A stretch of 64,000 bases of DNA from Gymnopus androsaceus JB14 (taxonomy: Eukaryota > Basidiomycota > Agaricomycetes > Agaricales > Omphalotaceae): assembly GCA_009733575.1 (NCBI GenBank), contig ML769475.1, positions 155,162 through 219,161 of the forward strand, read 5' to 3'. The notes below the pieces were generated by a model. That model was given only the letters and a program-made list of their open reading frames with translations, did not search any database and was not told the DNA's origin. This document shows, piece by piece, positions 34,302 to 46,813 of this stretch (the stretch's first letter is position 1; each line of letters starts with the position of its first letter). Both the position numbers and the translations under genes were made by a program.

Positions 34302-36033
34302 CTATTGGTCGGGAGGCGAACCCTCATCCTCGACTTCAGAGTCTTCATAATCGTAAACTTGTGGTTCACCTATCCATTCCTCATCTTCCCATGTCCACAC
34401 ATTATCTTCCTCCATCTCTCGTTCCCGAGTCTCCTGCTCCATATCATCAGGACTCTCAATCCTTCCAAAATCCCATACATCCATAAACGTAGCGTCATTT
34501 CTATTACTAGCACTAACACACCATCGGCCTTCGAAAGCGACTTGCCAGACGCCGGTTATTCTTGTAAGAAGGTCGCGCATGACGGGAACAGCAGGACCAT
34601 CTGAACCACTTGCTTTTAGATCATCTTGCGACTGAGAGGAAAACGCAGCATTAAGATTCCGCAAATCCCAAACTTTCAAAGTCCCATCGCTCCCACTAAC
34701 AACTTTCCACTCGTCATGCTGGAAGCATGTAATAGCACCTGTATGGGCCGCCAAGACACCTTTCAGCAACTCGTTCGAGTTTCCTGATGGCGTAGTGGGT
34801 ACAGTGTCATCTGTTAGAGTCGGGAAGCGAGCATCCCATACCCGCAAGGTGCTATCTGCAGCAGCAGATACCAAGAACGATGGTGAAATACCCAAGAGAC
34901 CAACGAGACTTGTATGGCCGGACAGAACGTGTAGACAATCTCCGGTAGTGAGAGACCACAAACGAACAGTACCGTCCATCGAGCCTGAAGCAACACGTCC
35001 CATCCTTCGACATCCCATCCCGCAGATCAAGCACAACGGAATAAACCTTTTGTATATGTCCAGTAAGAGTGTGTACCAGACGTCCAGTAGGAATATCCCA
35101 GACCCGAACTGTACAGTCGTATGACCCCGATACAGCCGTCCTGCCCCTAGCTGCGAGTCCACGTACAGCATGGGTATGCTCAGAGAGAAGATTCAGATGG
35201 TACGGGTTCACCGATGGATCTGGTGGGTCTGAATTCTGCACAGACTGTGACATCGGTAACCTCGAATCAAACTCCCTCTCTCCGCGTTTCGGTAGCTTCC
35301 AAATCCTCAGGGTATGGTCTCTGCTCCCACTGATGATAACAGTGTGTTTCGGCCACTTTTCTCGCTTTCCAGTCTCTGGATGGGTAATCCACTCTGGCTT
35401 GACGATGGTGAGACATCGAACGGTGCTCGTATGTCCTCCAAAGACATGCAGACATCGTCCTTCTCGTAAATCCCATATCCGGACTGTACGATCTGTGCTT
35501 CCAGAAACTAAGAGGTCTCCATGCACTGCGAGCGCCCACACACCTCCCTCATGCCCTTCCAAACTCTGCAGTAAGCGTCCCGTGGTAGGAGAATAAACAC
35601 CAATAGATTGATCATCGGAAGCGCTGATGATTCGATTCTGAGAGAATAAAAGACACGTTACGACGCTATGCCCATGCACAGGGAACGAGATATGTTTAGG
35701 CGATGGATTCGAGATCCAGCGCGTAAGAGTGAGGTATCTCGACTTGAACAAGACTTTATAAGGATGTGCAAGTGGGAGAACACCTTTCCCACTGACGATG
35801 GCTTTCCGCCGATGCTTCATCAGCATCTTGCAAAAGTTTGCTTCACTTTCGCCCACGAACCATAAACCTTTGCGAATGAGGAGATCCCGCCAGAGGATCT
35901 CGTCACCTTCGATTGTTGCTCTCCAAGCTTTGCAGACCATACAAGCCCTGCCTACTTCCTGTAAGGTCAGATATCCAAGGATTCGAGAAAGACTGGGGAG
36001 GTCCAGCGAAAGACCGGGATTGTCGAGATCCAT
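34302..36033 (-). CDS. CDC4: F-box/WD40 SCF substrate receptor (Cdc4/Fbw7 type)
   Basis: This would be the substrate-recognition subunit of an SCF ubiquitin ligase. The F-box spans roughly residues 8-52 (LPSLSRILGYLTLQEVGRAC, ending ILWRDLLIRKGLWF). WD40 blades follow: VVTCLLFSQNRIISASDDQS, VWALAVHGDLLVSGSTDRTV, HTVIISGSRDHTLRIWKLP, AVRGLAARGRTAVSGSYDCT, GRVASGSMDGTVRLWSL, FLVSAAADSTLRVWDARF and WKVVSGSDGTLKVWDLRN. The tail is acidic (WTWEDEEWIGEPQVYDYEDS). The order F-box then blades, with an RCLHVFGGH repeat and an insert before the fourth blade, fits Cdc4; Met30-like members are less likely. One 1-nt frame change lies near 35000 between LDLRDGMSK and GRVASGSMDG. It is encoded 141 bp from the UPF1 start on the same strand. 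Confidence 0.85.
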
Positions 36034-36691
36034 AATGAAAGTAGGAGAGAAAGAAGTGTTAGTGTAGAATCAATGACTTGATCGAGCTACACATTATAAG
36101 TAGTGGAGGAAAGACACTGCTCCATTGTCCTCGGCACTGAATGGTCTGACAGTGAAATTGAGATGAATCGATATGATTAGAGTACTAATGATACAGCAAA
36201 CGGCCCCTAGATATCCCAAATTATACATGCAAGCAGTGTCCGAGGCGTAGAATACTCGAGAGAATTATGCAAGATGAGCGTATATGTATATCATAAACAG
36301 GTCGTCAGTCAATGTCGGAAAAAGTCGATTTGGGAGATCAGGTCTGACCTACACCTACACTGCTGCACGGTTCCCCACGAAATTATCCGTATTTTAAATA
36401 TGAAGAATATCTCATCAAAGTCGACTTTTTTTTCAGGAGTGAGCAGGCACCGATTGTTGATAAATTCTCATACTCTGGCCTCCGCGAAAATTTTCAAGAA
36501 AATATGCGAATTTCTTCAGTGTGATGCGACATCTCTCTCCGCACACAGAGCACGTTCCGGCCTCTCCCCTGTCCCTCCTGCTCATCCCGTTTATTTTCGA
36601 TTGTACAATTGGCCCATAAAAACGGTTCGAAAATGTGTATAATTGCTGTATATAGAATGTATTACTACGATACAATTAGCGACACTAATTA
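36034..36691. other. Intergenic region upstream of CDC4
   Basis: AT-rich, only short frames, no recognised feature. The segment next to 36033 is the CDC4 promoter region. Confidence 0.4.
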
Positions 36692-38948
36692 TTAGAACCC
36701 GTGAATTATTGCTAAACATTCAATAGAGACAAAATCAGCAGTCAGTTGACGAAAACTGGATGGCAAACATACCGGGACAGGATGTAAAAGGCTCCTCAAT
36801 CCTGCAGGAGGGCTACTTGCAGACCGTTGAGGCCACTGAGGCACACCACCTTGACCACCTGCCGGAATACATATAAGAATTAGCGAGACAATGTGATGAA
36901 TGGTGTCAAAATACAGACCGTTCGAGTTTTGCGAATCCGGCTGAGGGGAGGGCGCATGATATCCAGGGAACGCATAGCCTTGATGACCATAGGATAGCGC
37001 GGGGGTGTTTGACCGCATACTGGCTAACGGTGAGCCTGTCGCTGGGTTGTTTGACTGCGGGCTGGCAAACAGTGTCCCTGTAAGAACGGAATAAAATAAT
37101 GATTTATTGCACTGCGTTACTGTCAGAATGGGTAAACGTACCATTAAGAGAAACATTCGAACGTTGAGCCAAGAGCGCGGCTAGATTTCCTGCGACATTG
37201 AGATGTTCATTTCAGAATATCGCAGGTGTTCATTGACCAACACACCATTTCCCGACATTGAGCTACCATAAGACTGCGGCACTGGAGTACTAGCAGCGGC
37301 AGTAGAGTTTGACTGGGTATTCTGGCGAGGGATGAGAGGAATGGTGTCGTTTGGAAAGAGCGTCCATTCTTCTTTAGCTAGCTCTGCATAATAGCTGTGA
37401 TACATCGGTGAGCAGAAAAATGCAAGCAGAGGTAAGGTACACTCACTCGCACCACTCCTTTGTTATAAAACTCTTGCCCCATCCTTTTGGATCCCACGAT
37501 TCTACTCCCTCAGCGGAGACAACTCTCTTCCCGTCAAGCTTGGCTTTCAAGAACCGGTCGAAATCCCCCCAAAACGCTTTGAGGTCGGCATCCTCTTTTT
37601 CTTCCTCCTCATCCTCGGAACCATCATTAGATGCAGCTTCGAAGTTGTCGCTTTTCTTGCGTCGTTTCTTGGACTGCTTTTTCCTTCCACTCTCCACTGA
37701 AGGCTTCTGTGGTTGTTGGAGGAGTGCTTGACGACCACGGAGGAATGCACGCTGGGGATTCCACATGAGCTAAGAACAAACATTGATAAACGATATACCG
37801 CTGTGAGCATTCGTGCGACTTGTTGAACTCCCATGGGCTCAGTCGTTTTGATCAGTGCATTCAACACTATCTCAGTTGCGTCCGTTACTCCGACAGCAGT
37901 TGATTGATCAAGCGTTGTGATGACCCACTGTATGGCAAATCAGTAAACGATACGAAAAGAGCTGAAAACATTACTTGTTCTTTGAGAATCCTTTTGGCGT
38001 AACTTGCATCCTTTCGAGCTTTTGCCTCTATGGTCTGACGGAAAACACTATTCTCATTAGCAAAAAAAGCTGTGTATGAGTTTGTCTGCGAGTGCTTCTT
38101 CAAGTACGTCTGTCATAAAGCATCAGTGAAGATGGGTTGCATCAACAGACGATGTGTACTCACCATGATGTCCCGAACAAGGGCATCGTTCTGATAGCTG
38201 TGTCGAGCGGGGTCAAGAATAACATATTTCGCTGCCGCCCGAAGATCAGTCTGCAAAAAATAAGTCACGCTGAACGAGCAGATGAGGGAAAAAAATCACA
38301 GACCTTTTGCGCGACAGTAAGGGGTGTCGATTGAGTAACATTTTTTTGGATTTTGTCAATGTGTTGCTTCATTCCCTCATTATCCGCTCGAAGTGCAGCC
38401 AGCTCCTCATGCGTTTTGAACTCATAGCCTGCGAGTGAAATCAGTGCCGCTGTGAGCGACAGGTTCATTGATCCATCGAAATACTGCAGCCGTTTATTAG
38501 AGTTGTAACTACAAATCAAACGTAAAGAAAACTTACTTGGGCGAAGTTAGCCAGCTGGTCACGGCCTGCAGCGTTGAGTTTGAGTTGCCCGGAAACTGCG
38601 TGGCTGATCAACAGTGAGTCTGGCGGATTATTTTGTGGGTTATTTGACCCTCCTGTGGATCCACTGGTGAGAAATCATCTTGAAATACGCCGCTCTCATC
38701 CATCTGAACACGGAGGTTGAAAACAGGAAGAAAACTTTTACTTCCGCACTTTCTCACCTTTGATCGATGCCGAACCAACACCGCCGCCAGCTGCCCGCTG
38801 CACGCATTCAGTCTTCCAGTTCTTCACATGAAGCTCTTGAGCCAACCGGCACACAAAGCTATTGAGAATTTCGGTATTGAGTTTAGTATGATTGAAGGAA
38901 ACCTCACATTTATCACCACTATTATTCAACCTAGACAAGCTTGTAAGT
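36692..38948 (-). CDS. Hypothetical coiled-coil/basic protein, possibly transposon-associated
   Basis: Reading down the minus strand, exons encode KCEVSFNHTKLNTEILNSFV, DSLLISHAVSGQLKLNAAGR, FDGSMNLSLTAALISLAGYE with a helical KTHEELAALRADNEGMKQHI, DLRAAAKYVILDPARHSYQN and SYTAFFANENSVFRQTIEAK. A basic then acidic patch follows (GRKKQSKKRRKKSDNFEAAS, then DEEEEKEDADLKAFWGDFDR), then KEEWTLFPNDTIPLIPR and a Gln/Ser/Pro-rich tail. I do not recognise a family. No ATG is clear: the first exon begins at a splice acceptor near 38948, so an upstream exon is missing from my reading. Its orientation and closeness to the transposase-like gene suggest it may be a second gene, or the 3' exons, of the same element. 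The 3' end is uncertain within about 30 bp. Confidence 0.5.
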
Positions 38949-39133
38949 AGCCTTGAACAATGTGAGCGATATCATTGAGCCAACGAGTGCTTTGAATCGG
39001 GAGTTGCAACGTTGACGTGGTTGAGAGAAGGAAAGACAACTGTGAGAACAATATACTTTCAGGTTGTCCATATAAGGACATTGAAATATCAGGACAATAT
39101 TCATTGCGCTGCTTGAAGATACATTTATTGAAT

Positions 39134-42100
39134 TTAAGTATTTCTATACGGATACGTGGGATCTCGATAATACGAGTGTCCATCTTGTTGGTGAGGTGGG
39201 TTGTTGGCAAGGTCATGAGATATCTGACCGGTCGATAGCGAATGTTGATATGCCAAAGGGTAATTCATACCGTTACCGTGGGTGTTGTAATGAGGGAGGC
39301 GATTAGAGGTACCGACAGTTGAATCACTTTGAGATTCAGAGCTGTAACGGTTGGCATGAGCTTGGGGTGCATACTGCGGAAGCAGACGAGGTCCTTGCGA
39401 GCCTGAACCATAATGACCGCTGTCATGATAAGTCTGCTGCTCGTGAATGGCGACCCCGGAAACATGTGAGCATGAGATAAAGGTTGCAAAGTTTGAGATG
39501 TCGAAGGTTGAGCAGGGGTCGCGCTACTAGCGGCAATGTGGGGACGAAGGCTCGATGGAATTCGATTCTGTGGGGTTACCACTGGACGCTCTTCTTGGGT
39601 GGAACAGATGCTTTGGATGCAGCCAAGTCCACTTTGGCTTTCTGTTTACGAGCATCAATTTCTTTTCGCACAGACTCACCAATAATTTGTTCGCGATCTA
39701 AAGGATGATAGGTCTGCGAAAGGCCTTCAGATACGCTGCACTGCGCATCTGAGCTGTATTGACGATGAGGGAGTCGCTGTTCACATGCTCCACTCGCAAT
39801 TCCTTCTCTTTGCTTTCCTCGCGTTCCTTCATGACCGTAGCAGTGCGCTTCACTGGGCACCCGTTATCAGAGCAGTTGTGCTGAATGTTCACAACGCATT
39901 GGATATCCTACCGATGTATATGTCAATTCTTATCGATTGACAGCCGCAAATAATACTTACTTGAGGGCGTACAAGCTGATACTCGGTTGTGAGCTCGATT
40001 TCACGCATTCCATAACGGGAATGCCACTCTCCGGTAATTGCTCTGCGGACTGTTACAAAGCTTGCCATCCCCTTGTGTTCGGCATCAGACCTGACAACCT
40101 GCCCAATCTCAACAATTCGTCCAACAGTGGGGATTACAGTGGAATTGCCTGTGGATCGATTCCAGACAATCCAGTTCTGTATGAACGCTTCATCGCCACT
40201 CTGAAGAAATACACTGTTGTACGTGCGACACATCAGAGAGTTATCAAGCTCATTTTGGAAGGGATTTTTCTTTGCAAATATGGTTTGTGAAAGTGGTGCA
40301 GGGGCCGTAGGAACACCAGCGACAGATCCTGGAAGCAAACAAGATAAGGTCCAGTCAGGAATCTCTAAGTGTTTTAACGCACCGGTTAATGGTCCACCAT
40401 AGGTAAGCATACCAGAATCCTCCTCGACTTCATCATGCCCTCGACCAAGCAGTTTCACATCAAAATTCAGGATTGTTAGCAAAGCTAGCGCATCCTTAGA
40501 GGCCGATTTCCAGAATATTGGGTCCGTGAATTGCAAAGGATTTTCCAATAATCGCTCATAGATGGTTTTCAACGGTTTGTTTTTTGAAGCAACTGGTGCA
40601 GGAGACAAAGTTGGCTCCAGTTGCATAGGTTTTGTCCAGAAAACTCCGCCATTGAGCAAGTGGCGGACCCGATTGCTGCGAGCCATAGCATGTGCTATAT
40701 CCTTTGATGGTGCATGTCGATTACTGTGTACACTCCTGCTGCGTATAATGGCATTGTAGGACTCGAAGCTTTCTGTCGCAAAAAGCATTGCTGGTCCAAA
40801 GCGGCGAATGTGGTCTGGGAGATGAAGTAGAACATGGAATTTTGGCTTATTGAACCATCGCGGAGTAAGACGACAGGTGGCGTCAAGGAAATAGTCAATA
40901 GTCTTTTCAAGCTCGATCTGTTTCATTAGTATATAGATTAGTATGGCATTTTTGAATAAAGCAGACACAACTTACAATGTATTCGTCTACGTCATGTATC
41001 TGAGGTTGCCATACCAAGGTCACAAGTGCACTCAGAGCTTTCCATACCTCGAGTTGGTCATTAGTGATAAGCCCTTCCAACACAAAGGGTGCGGCTTGGG
41101 CAATCGCACGGAAATCACGACCTGTCAGTGAACCAGCGTAATTGACTAAGGTTTTACCATCCAGTGGAGAGAGTCCGAGACCCCATGTATTGAAAGAAGA
41201 CAAACGGGCAATGAGGATTGGTTGGTCCGTTTTGTTTTTCGTCCGACTGACAGCATCTCGCCAAAAGTACTTGACTACTCCAAGAAGGATTACATGCAGG
41301 ACTTCAACTGGAGTGTCTTGATGAGGATCGAGACCTTAAGGTCAATTGCGTCAATGTGATACATTCTAGATTTAAATAAAAACTTACTACGGATGCGCCA
41401 TACGGGACTAGTGGTATGAGCAGGAAATGTGAGCTTCAACTTCATAATTTCACGTTCCTTTTGATCTTTTGAATAGACCCTTCTTAGTGGCGATGGCCTG
41501 GAGTTGTTCGATAAAAACGGCTTGGTATGTGTCTTTAACACCTGATCTGGTCTTCCTCCGCTTGAACTCTGCACCTCCACCAACACGAGATGCTTCTATA
41601 AACTGTGAGCGGAGCTCTCTGCGAGTCAAATCTCTGGTTCGAGCCACACCACGCTACATGAAAGAAATTATTAGTTAAGTTTCGCATGTGAACTCAATAC
41701 TTGTACCTTCATGAAGTCCGAAACTCTTGTTATCATATCCTTCATCGACTCTGGTGCTGCTTTTTTACGCCCTTTCCCTTTCTGACTGGATGCCGAGTCC
41801 ACTGAGGCATCGGAATTGTTGCCATCGATCTCATCTGGCCCAGCATCATCATCCTCAACCTTTCCTGAGACCCCACAAACTCGACAGAATAGCCGTCCTC
41901 GGAAACCAATATGACATGCGAACTCACTTTGCATGGGATTGTCTCCAAGCATTGCGAGAACGGAGGGTATCACTAGAACTAGATCGTTCAGGTAAGAGTC
42001 CCATGCCCATATACCTTCGGTTTGTGATTTTCTGACCAAAATATCAACGTGTTGTAGTAAATAAATCATAGAGGAAACTTACTCAAGCTGCTCAACAATC

Positions 42101-45100
42101 CCATCCAGCATTTCAAGTGGAGCGGCTGTATTGGAGGTACAGAGGAAATGAACATTGGTTTCCTGGCTAGCAAGATGACGAGGTAACCCAGCAGCAGTGA
42201 ATAAGAAAGAATTGTGCTTGTTCCACTTTTTTGATACATTTCCGGAAGTATCGTCAGCAGTATAGCCAGATAGGAAAGGCCACTACACATTTGCCATGGG
42301 ATTTCTGTCGCCAGCGATTGCCAACAGATGGGTCGGTTGTGTTCCAATCCTCATATTCATCGGGAGACACCTCTTCATCTGAGAAATAGATAAGGACCAA
42401 GAGTGCAGCAAAATACTACAAATGCGTACCAGAAATCTTACATGGATTGACAATGTTAAACTGTTCATATGACTCCTTCAGCTGATTGAAGCAGAGTAGG
42501 AGCTCTGATTCAGCGACTTCAATCTCACGGTAAGTTTGAACTGCCCAACTTAACCCGCCATCTTCAAGATTGACTACTTTCATAGGCCAGGCCTTGGTGA
42601 GCACCTTCCCATGACGTTTAAACCATCTGGATGGCATACACACGGTCTTGCCATCAGCAAGTAGTGCCGGTTCTAGCGTGAAGAAGTCCTGACCGGCAGC
42701 AAAGTGCACAGGAGTCAGGAGATCGGGATCCAACTCGTTGAGCCACCGTTTTGCCTGGTAGGCCTCTGCGAGATTTTTATCTGTATCTTCAGGGAGGAAG
42801 TTCAGATGTGATTGAACATTCGCGTTTGACATTTCCTGGAGAAAATGAGAAACTAAGTATATCCTCAAATTGAACTGATTTTTACCTGTGCAATGATACC
42901 AGCCATGTCATTCACATAGTAAACATGGCCCAGTTTTCCGTCATACCTATGGGTCTGGATTCCACACATTTTTTGAAGCTCTTTGTCGATATCATCCATA
43001 GTGCGGTCAGAAGGTAAGTTGGGTACACCGAGAGCTACCATAGCCCAATGGATGGCAATATTTTGCTTGCGTGAAAATGCACATTGTGGAATGTGGCGAA
43101 GAATGTCAAGAACACAAGTCTAAAGCAACCATTGGGACGATGAAGTATTGCAAAGGAAACAACTCACCTCACAATCTGGCCATGGAAAATAAGTTGAATC
43201 AGGGTTGGTACTCACTTTCTCCCACCTTTGGGAAAACAGATTCGCATATCTCGCATCTATTTAGAAATAAGAACATACTATGCAGAGGAACATGCCAATA
43301 AACGTACCGAGGTAGTCCTCTGGTTTGTCAATGTCACTCTGTTCTGCATCATCATCATCATCAGAATAATGATCATCAAATTCAAGTATTCTTCCAGCGT
43401 TGAAATAAAGGCTGGTGGCAGTTGCTGTTCTGGCTCTGTGGATCCTTCTTGCTGCCATGCTGTATTGAAGGCATCCATATCAATATCAGGCATTGTCGGT
43501 GAATTAGATTGTGACTCTGGTGCTTTATCGAAGGATGTTTGCACTGTTGTTTGTGGTTTTGCGGAGGCCAAAATAGAAGCTAGTATGCCATGTATGTTGA
43601 CACGAGTTGTTGAGCTATATTCTCCTTCAGTTTGTCTTGATTGTGATTGAGACTATTCCTTAACTGCAGCGCGGTGACGGTGACTGTTTTCATGTCATTG
43701 TATATTCCTGGGTAAATGTGCATTGTTGGCGACACAGGCATCAAGACAGGGAAGACACTGGAATTTCCCATTCTCGGTAGGATGCAGCCTGTATCCTATG
43801 GATGAGATCAGTTTTTGCATTCCTGCATAATGTCGGAATTAAATGATACACTTACGTTCAGGATGTTTGGAAGGAAACTGAGCCCTAGGCGTGAAATGAG
43901 TGCTGGATGCGTTGAACGCTATAGACAACTTGTAAGATAGCAGTAAATTCAAACATGTCATGGACAAGCTTACATGGTGTGGTATCTGCTGGTGGAGCGC
44001 CTCCAAGAACCCTGGTTCGTATTTGGAGAGTCATAAGCTCCCCAATGCCTATAGCATAAAGCAGTTCATCATCCTGCAAAGGGAGGATCCACATCAGCGC
44101 TATGACCATGTATGTGCGACGGTCAGTTGGATTGCTGATCAGACGGCGGCGGCATAACTCGAGTTTAACATGCTGAACTGTTGTCTTGTCATTGATATCT
44201 TGAGAGCGTGAATGAGTATATAGGAAGCAAAGACAAAAGTATTGGACTTACTAAGTTTTTGCATTTTGAATGCACCTGCAACAAAAATCTGAATGGGTTC
44301 GCTGAATGGATTGCCTGCAAGGCACAATAGCAGAGCTTGTATACACTGCTGAAATTAGCTAGCAGGAGTGTTACATACAGCAAAAGTACATACAGTTCTT
44401 CAACTGAGAGTAAGGATCCAGGAAGAAATTGAACATATTACAGGCCAACCAGCTCATGATAACTTCAACTGCAAGGGTATGGGTCCATGAGATGATTGTA
44501 CTTGCAGCAGCATAGATAGGTTGCCAGTAAGGGAAGACAGTAAAAAGAATTACAGCGAGCAAACTGTATAGTGCCAGAATCCAGTACAAGAAGTTGTGCA
44601 AGCGACAATATTCAATCCTGCAGATGCATCGTATCTCATACGATAACTGGTGATACCAGGAACGTTGACCCCTCTGAGCAATGAGACGAAGTATCGGTGT
44701 ATCACGTCTCAAACCTTTTGGGTTGCCTATGATGGCACAGAAGAAAAAAAGTTTTAGCGCGCGTGCAGATAACACTTGCACTACCACCTCCTGACTGCGG
44801 ATTGCTTCCTTGCAGTTGAGTTTGTTGTTGGAGAATATATTTATTTCGAATGTACGGTACGCAAACTTGGGTGTGTATCTAAAACGCAGGTTGAATCCAC
44901 CAAATGATATCCTGACATACACTATTGGCAAGTTCGAGATGTTGCTCCGCTTTCTTCTGAGCAGCACGAGCCTCCTCTAGTTCCAGCCTGGCAGCACTGA
45001 GCGCCTCCGCTGTTTTCTTCTGTAGGGCTTCAATTCCAACAAGCCATTCACGTTCCCTCAGGTCGGATGGATTGAGTAACTCAAGAGCCTTCTGAAGAGC

Positions 45101-45863
45101 ATCTCGTGTTTGTTGCAGGCAGACCTTCTGTCAAAAGTTCTTGGCAGTGAGCTCTTCGTTCTCCTTCCACTCCTGTCTGAGGCAGTTGTTGAGTTGTTTG
45201 CGTTGTTCAAACAACCATGCAGCGCAGGGACAGGCTGTATGTGAGTGAGGACAAAAGTCTACAGGTGAACTGAGCTTTGAAGAATAGAAGGCAAAAGACA
45301 TATCATGCACCTGTAATTTCTACCTTTGGGTCCTCCTCCAGTTCAACGGTAGAATCTACGTTGATTTGATCTACATAGTAACATTGAGACAGATAGGGAA
45401 GACTGAGAGCATGCACTCACAAATTGAATATGTTGGAAGAACTTGAGAAGGCAACTCAGGTGGGCTTGAGTCGTACAATTCCGGCTTCTGAGATTCCGCC
45501 TCGAACTCTTGTTGGTTGATATCCGAGGCACCATCATCAAAGTTTGCGGGATTTTTGAATAAAGATGAATCTAGGCCTCTCAAGGCAAAAAGGTCCTCAA
45601 AGAACTCCTGGCTGCCTACATTATCGTCGATAACACCTGAGTTTGCAATGCTAAGTAGAATGAGTGTATGTGTTTGACAAGTAAGAAGGAACATACTGTT
45701 CATTTGCCTCCATACTGGCCAAGGCACTCGAGCGAGGAGGAAGCAAGGTCAAATCCATATCATGTTGCTGGCTGAGCAACGTGTCGTAACGGTGTTTCTT
45801 GGTGGGAGTAAGGAGCTGAGAAGGTTCGTAATCGTCATCTGACTCCCCTCCTGAATCTGCCAT
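39134..45863 (-). pseudogene. Large degenerate transposase-like gene of an abundant agaricomycete family
   Basis: The probable start is MADSGGESDDDYEPSQLLTP (45863). A coiled coil (EREWLVGIEALQKKTAEALS) precedes the conserved core. Core exons include ARYANLFSQRWEKVSTNPDS, MAGIIAQ, EMSNANVQSHLNFLPEDTDK and MLGDNPMQSEFACHIGFRGR with FCRVCGVSG. They continue with TPVEVLHVILLGVVKYFWRD, LSPLDGKTLVNYAGSLTGRD, PKFHVLLHLPDHIRRFGPAM, ATESFESYNAIIRSRSVHSN and QHNCSDNGCPVKR...NTAQMRSAA. I know this architecture as very repetitive in mushroom genomes and interpret it as a DNA-transposon protein, perhaps related to the KDZ group; that placement is not proven. Damage includes an in-frame stop at 45131-45133 and frame breaks near 43400, 41470, 39715 and 39580. 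Terminal repeats were not found. Exon borders in 43.2-45.2 kb are unclear. Confidence 0.7.
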
Positions 45864-46206
45864 GTAATCCCACTGAAACAGCGCGTTCAGCTTTCGGTGA
45901 TTCATCTGGCTTGCAAGCACAGTGGCCGGACTTAGCACGTTTTTGCTTTTATTCTGTGGGCAGCGAGCCTTAAATATTTCGCGAATTACCACTGAATTAT
46001 TTCGCAGATTGTGACTCTAAGATTTTATCCAAACTGTTTTAGAAATTCTTCAAACTGTGAGATTATGTCAGAAAATGGGTGAGTAATTTTTCGTACTCAA
46101 GACTTCTGCGAAAATTTGGGTACAATATGAGAAATTATTCAAATCCGACCTTTGCAAACTTTTCCAAACTCATCTTCTCAAAAATTGTGAAACTTCGGTG
46201 CAGCAG

Positions 46207-46360
46207 AGTATAAGCACTGATCAGGTGGTCAGGCAAAACCCATACTGATCAGCCTGATCAATGTGATAAATTCACATATAACCTCTATCAGTACTGACCA
46301 GCCTGACGGACACTGATCAGGCTGATCAGGGTGGTCAGCAGTGATCAGTAGTGATTAGTG
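46207..46360. repeat. TGATCAG-type short palindromic repeats, left cluster
   Basis: About a dozen copies or near copies of CTGATCAG / TGACCAGCCTG occur in 150 bp, for example CTGATCAGCCTGATCA and CTGATCAGGCTGATCAGG. A matching cluster lies on the other side of the pogo element (48121-48530), as subterminal repeats of an older element split by a pogo insertion would. Confidence 0.7.
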
Positions 46361-46638
46361 AGAATCAAGATATAAAACAAAGAATACTTCAACTTCATTG
46401 ATACTACGCACTACATAGTAGCCCCGTCGCACTTCATACTAGTATTATTCTTCATTAAGTTGGGTATAGTATAGTTATTTACATCTATGTACTTAAAGCT
46501 ATAGTACATTAGTCTATAGTAGTGTAGTATAGCATGCTAACATTAGTTGTAACATCCGCGGTTCGAATCCAAGTCCTTTGCCGCTCAAGCAACCAGACTA
46601 GTGCGAGCTCCAACTGCGTCATGTTGTCTATAATATTA

Positions 46639-46663
46639 CAGTCGAACCTCTCTTAACGCATAC
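46639..46663 (+). repeat. Left terminal inverted repeat of the pogo-type element
   Basis: Starts CAGTCGAACCTCTCTTAACG directly after TA and is the reverse complement of the right end apart from one base. Confidence 0.9.
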
Positions 46664-46813
46664 CCCTTTGTCATGGCCTAAAGGTATGCATTATTAGAGG
46701 TTATGCATATAGAGAGACTCCCTTTTTTTCGGGTAAAAACCACCACCAAACTGTTCTTTTTGCATTCTAAGTGTAGTACGACAACATTTGTATGATATAA
46801 TAACACATGTATA

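Noticed and set aside
41469..41678. Plus-strand 69-codon ORF
   Set aside because: Shadow of the minus-strand transposase exon encoding RTRDLTRRELRSQFIEASRV.
43071..43650. Plus-strand ORFs of 76 and 140 codons over 43.1-43.6 kb
   Set aside because: They are antisense to acidic/Asp-rich exons of the minus-strand transposase-like gene and have no independent support.
46550..46590. B-box-like GGTTCGAATCC suggesting a tRNA or tRNA-derived SINE
   Set aside because: The T-arm does not pair (CCGCG versus CCAAG) and no cloverleaf can be drawn upstream. At best it is a decayed tRNA-derived fragment.
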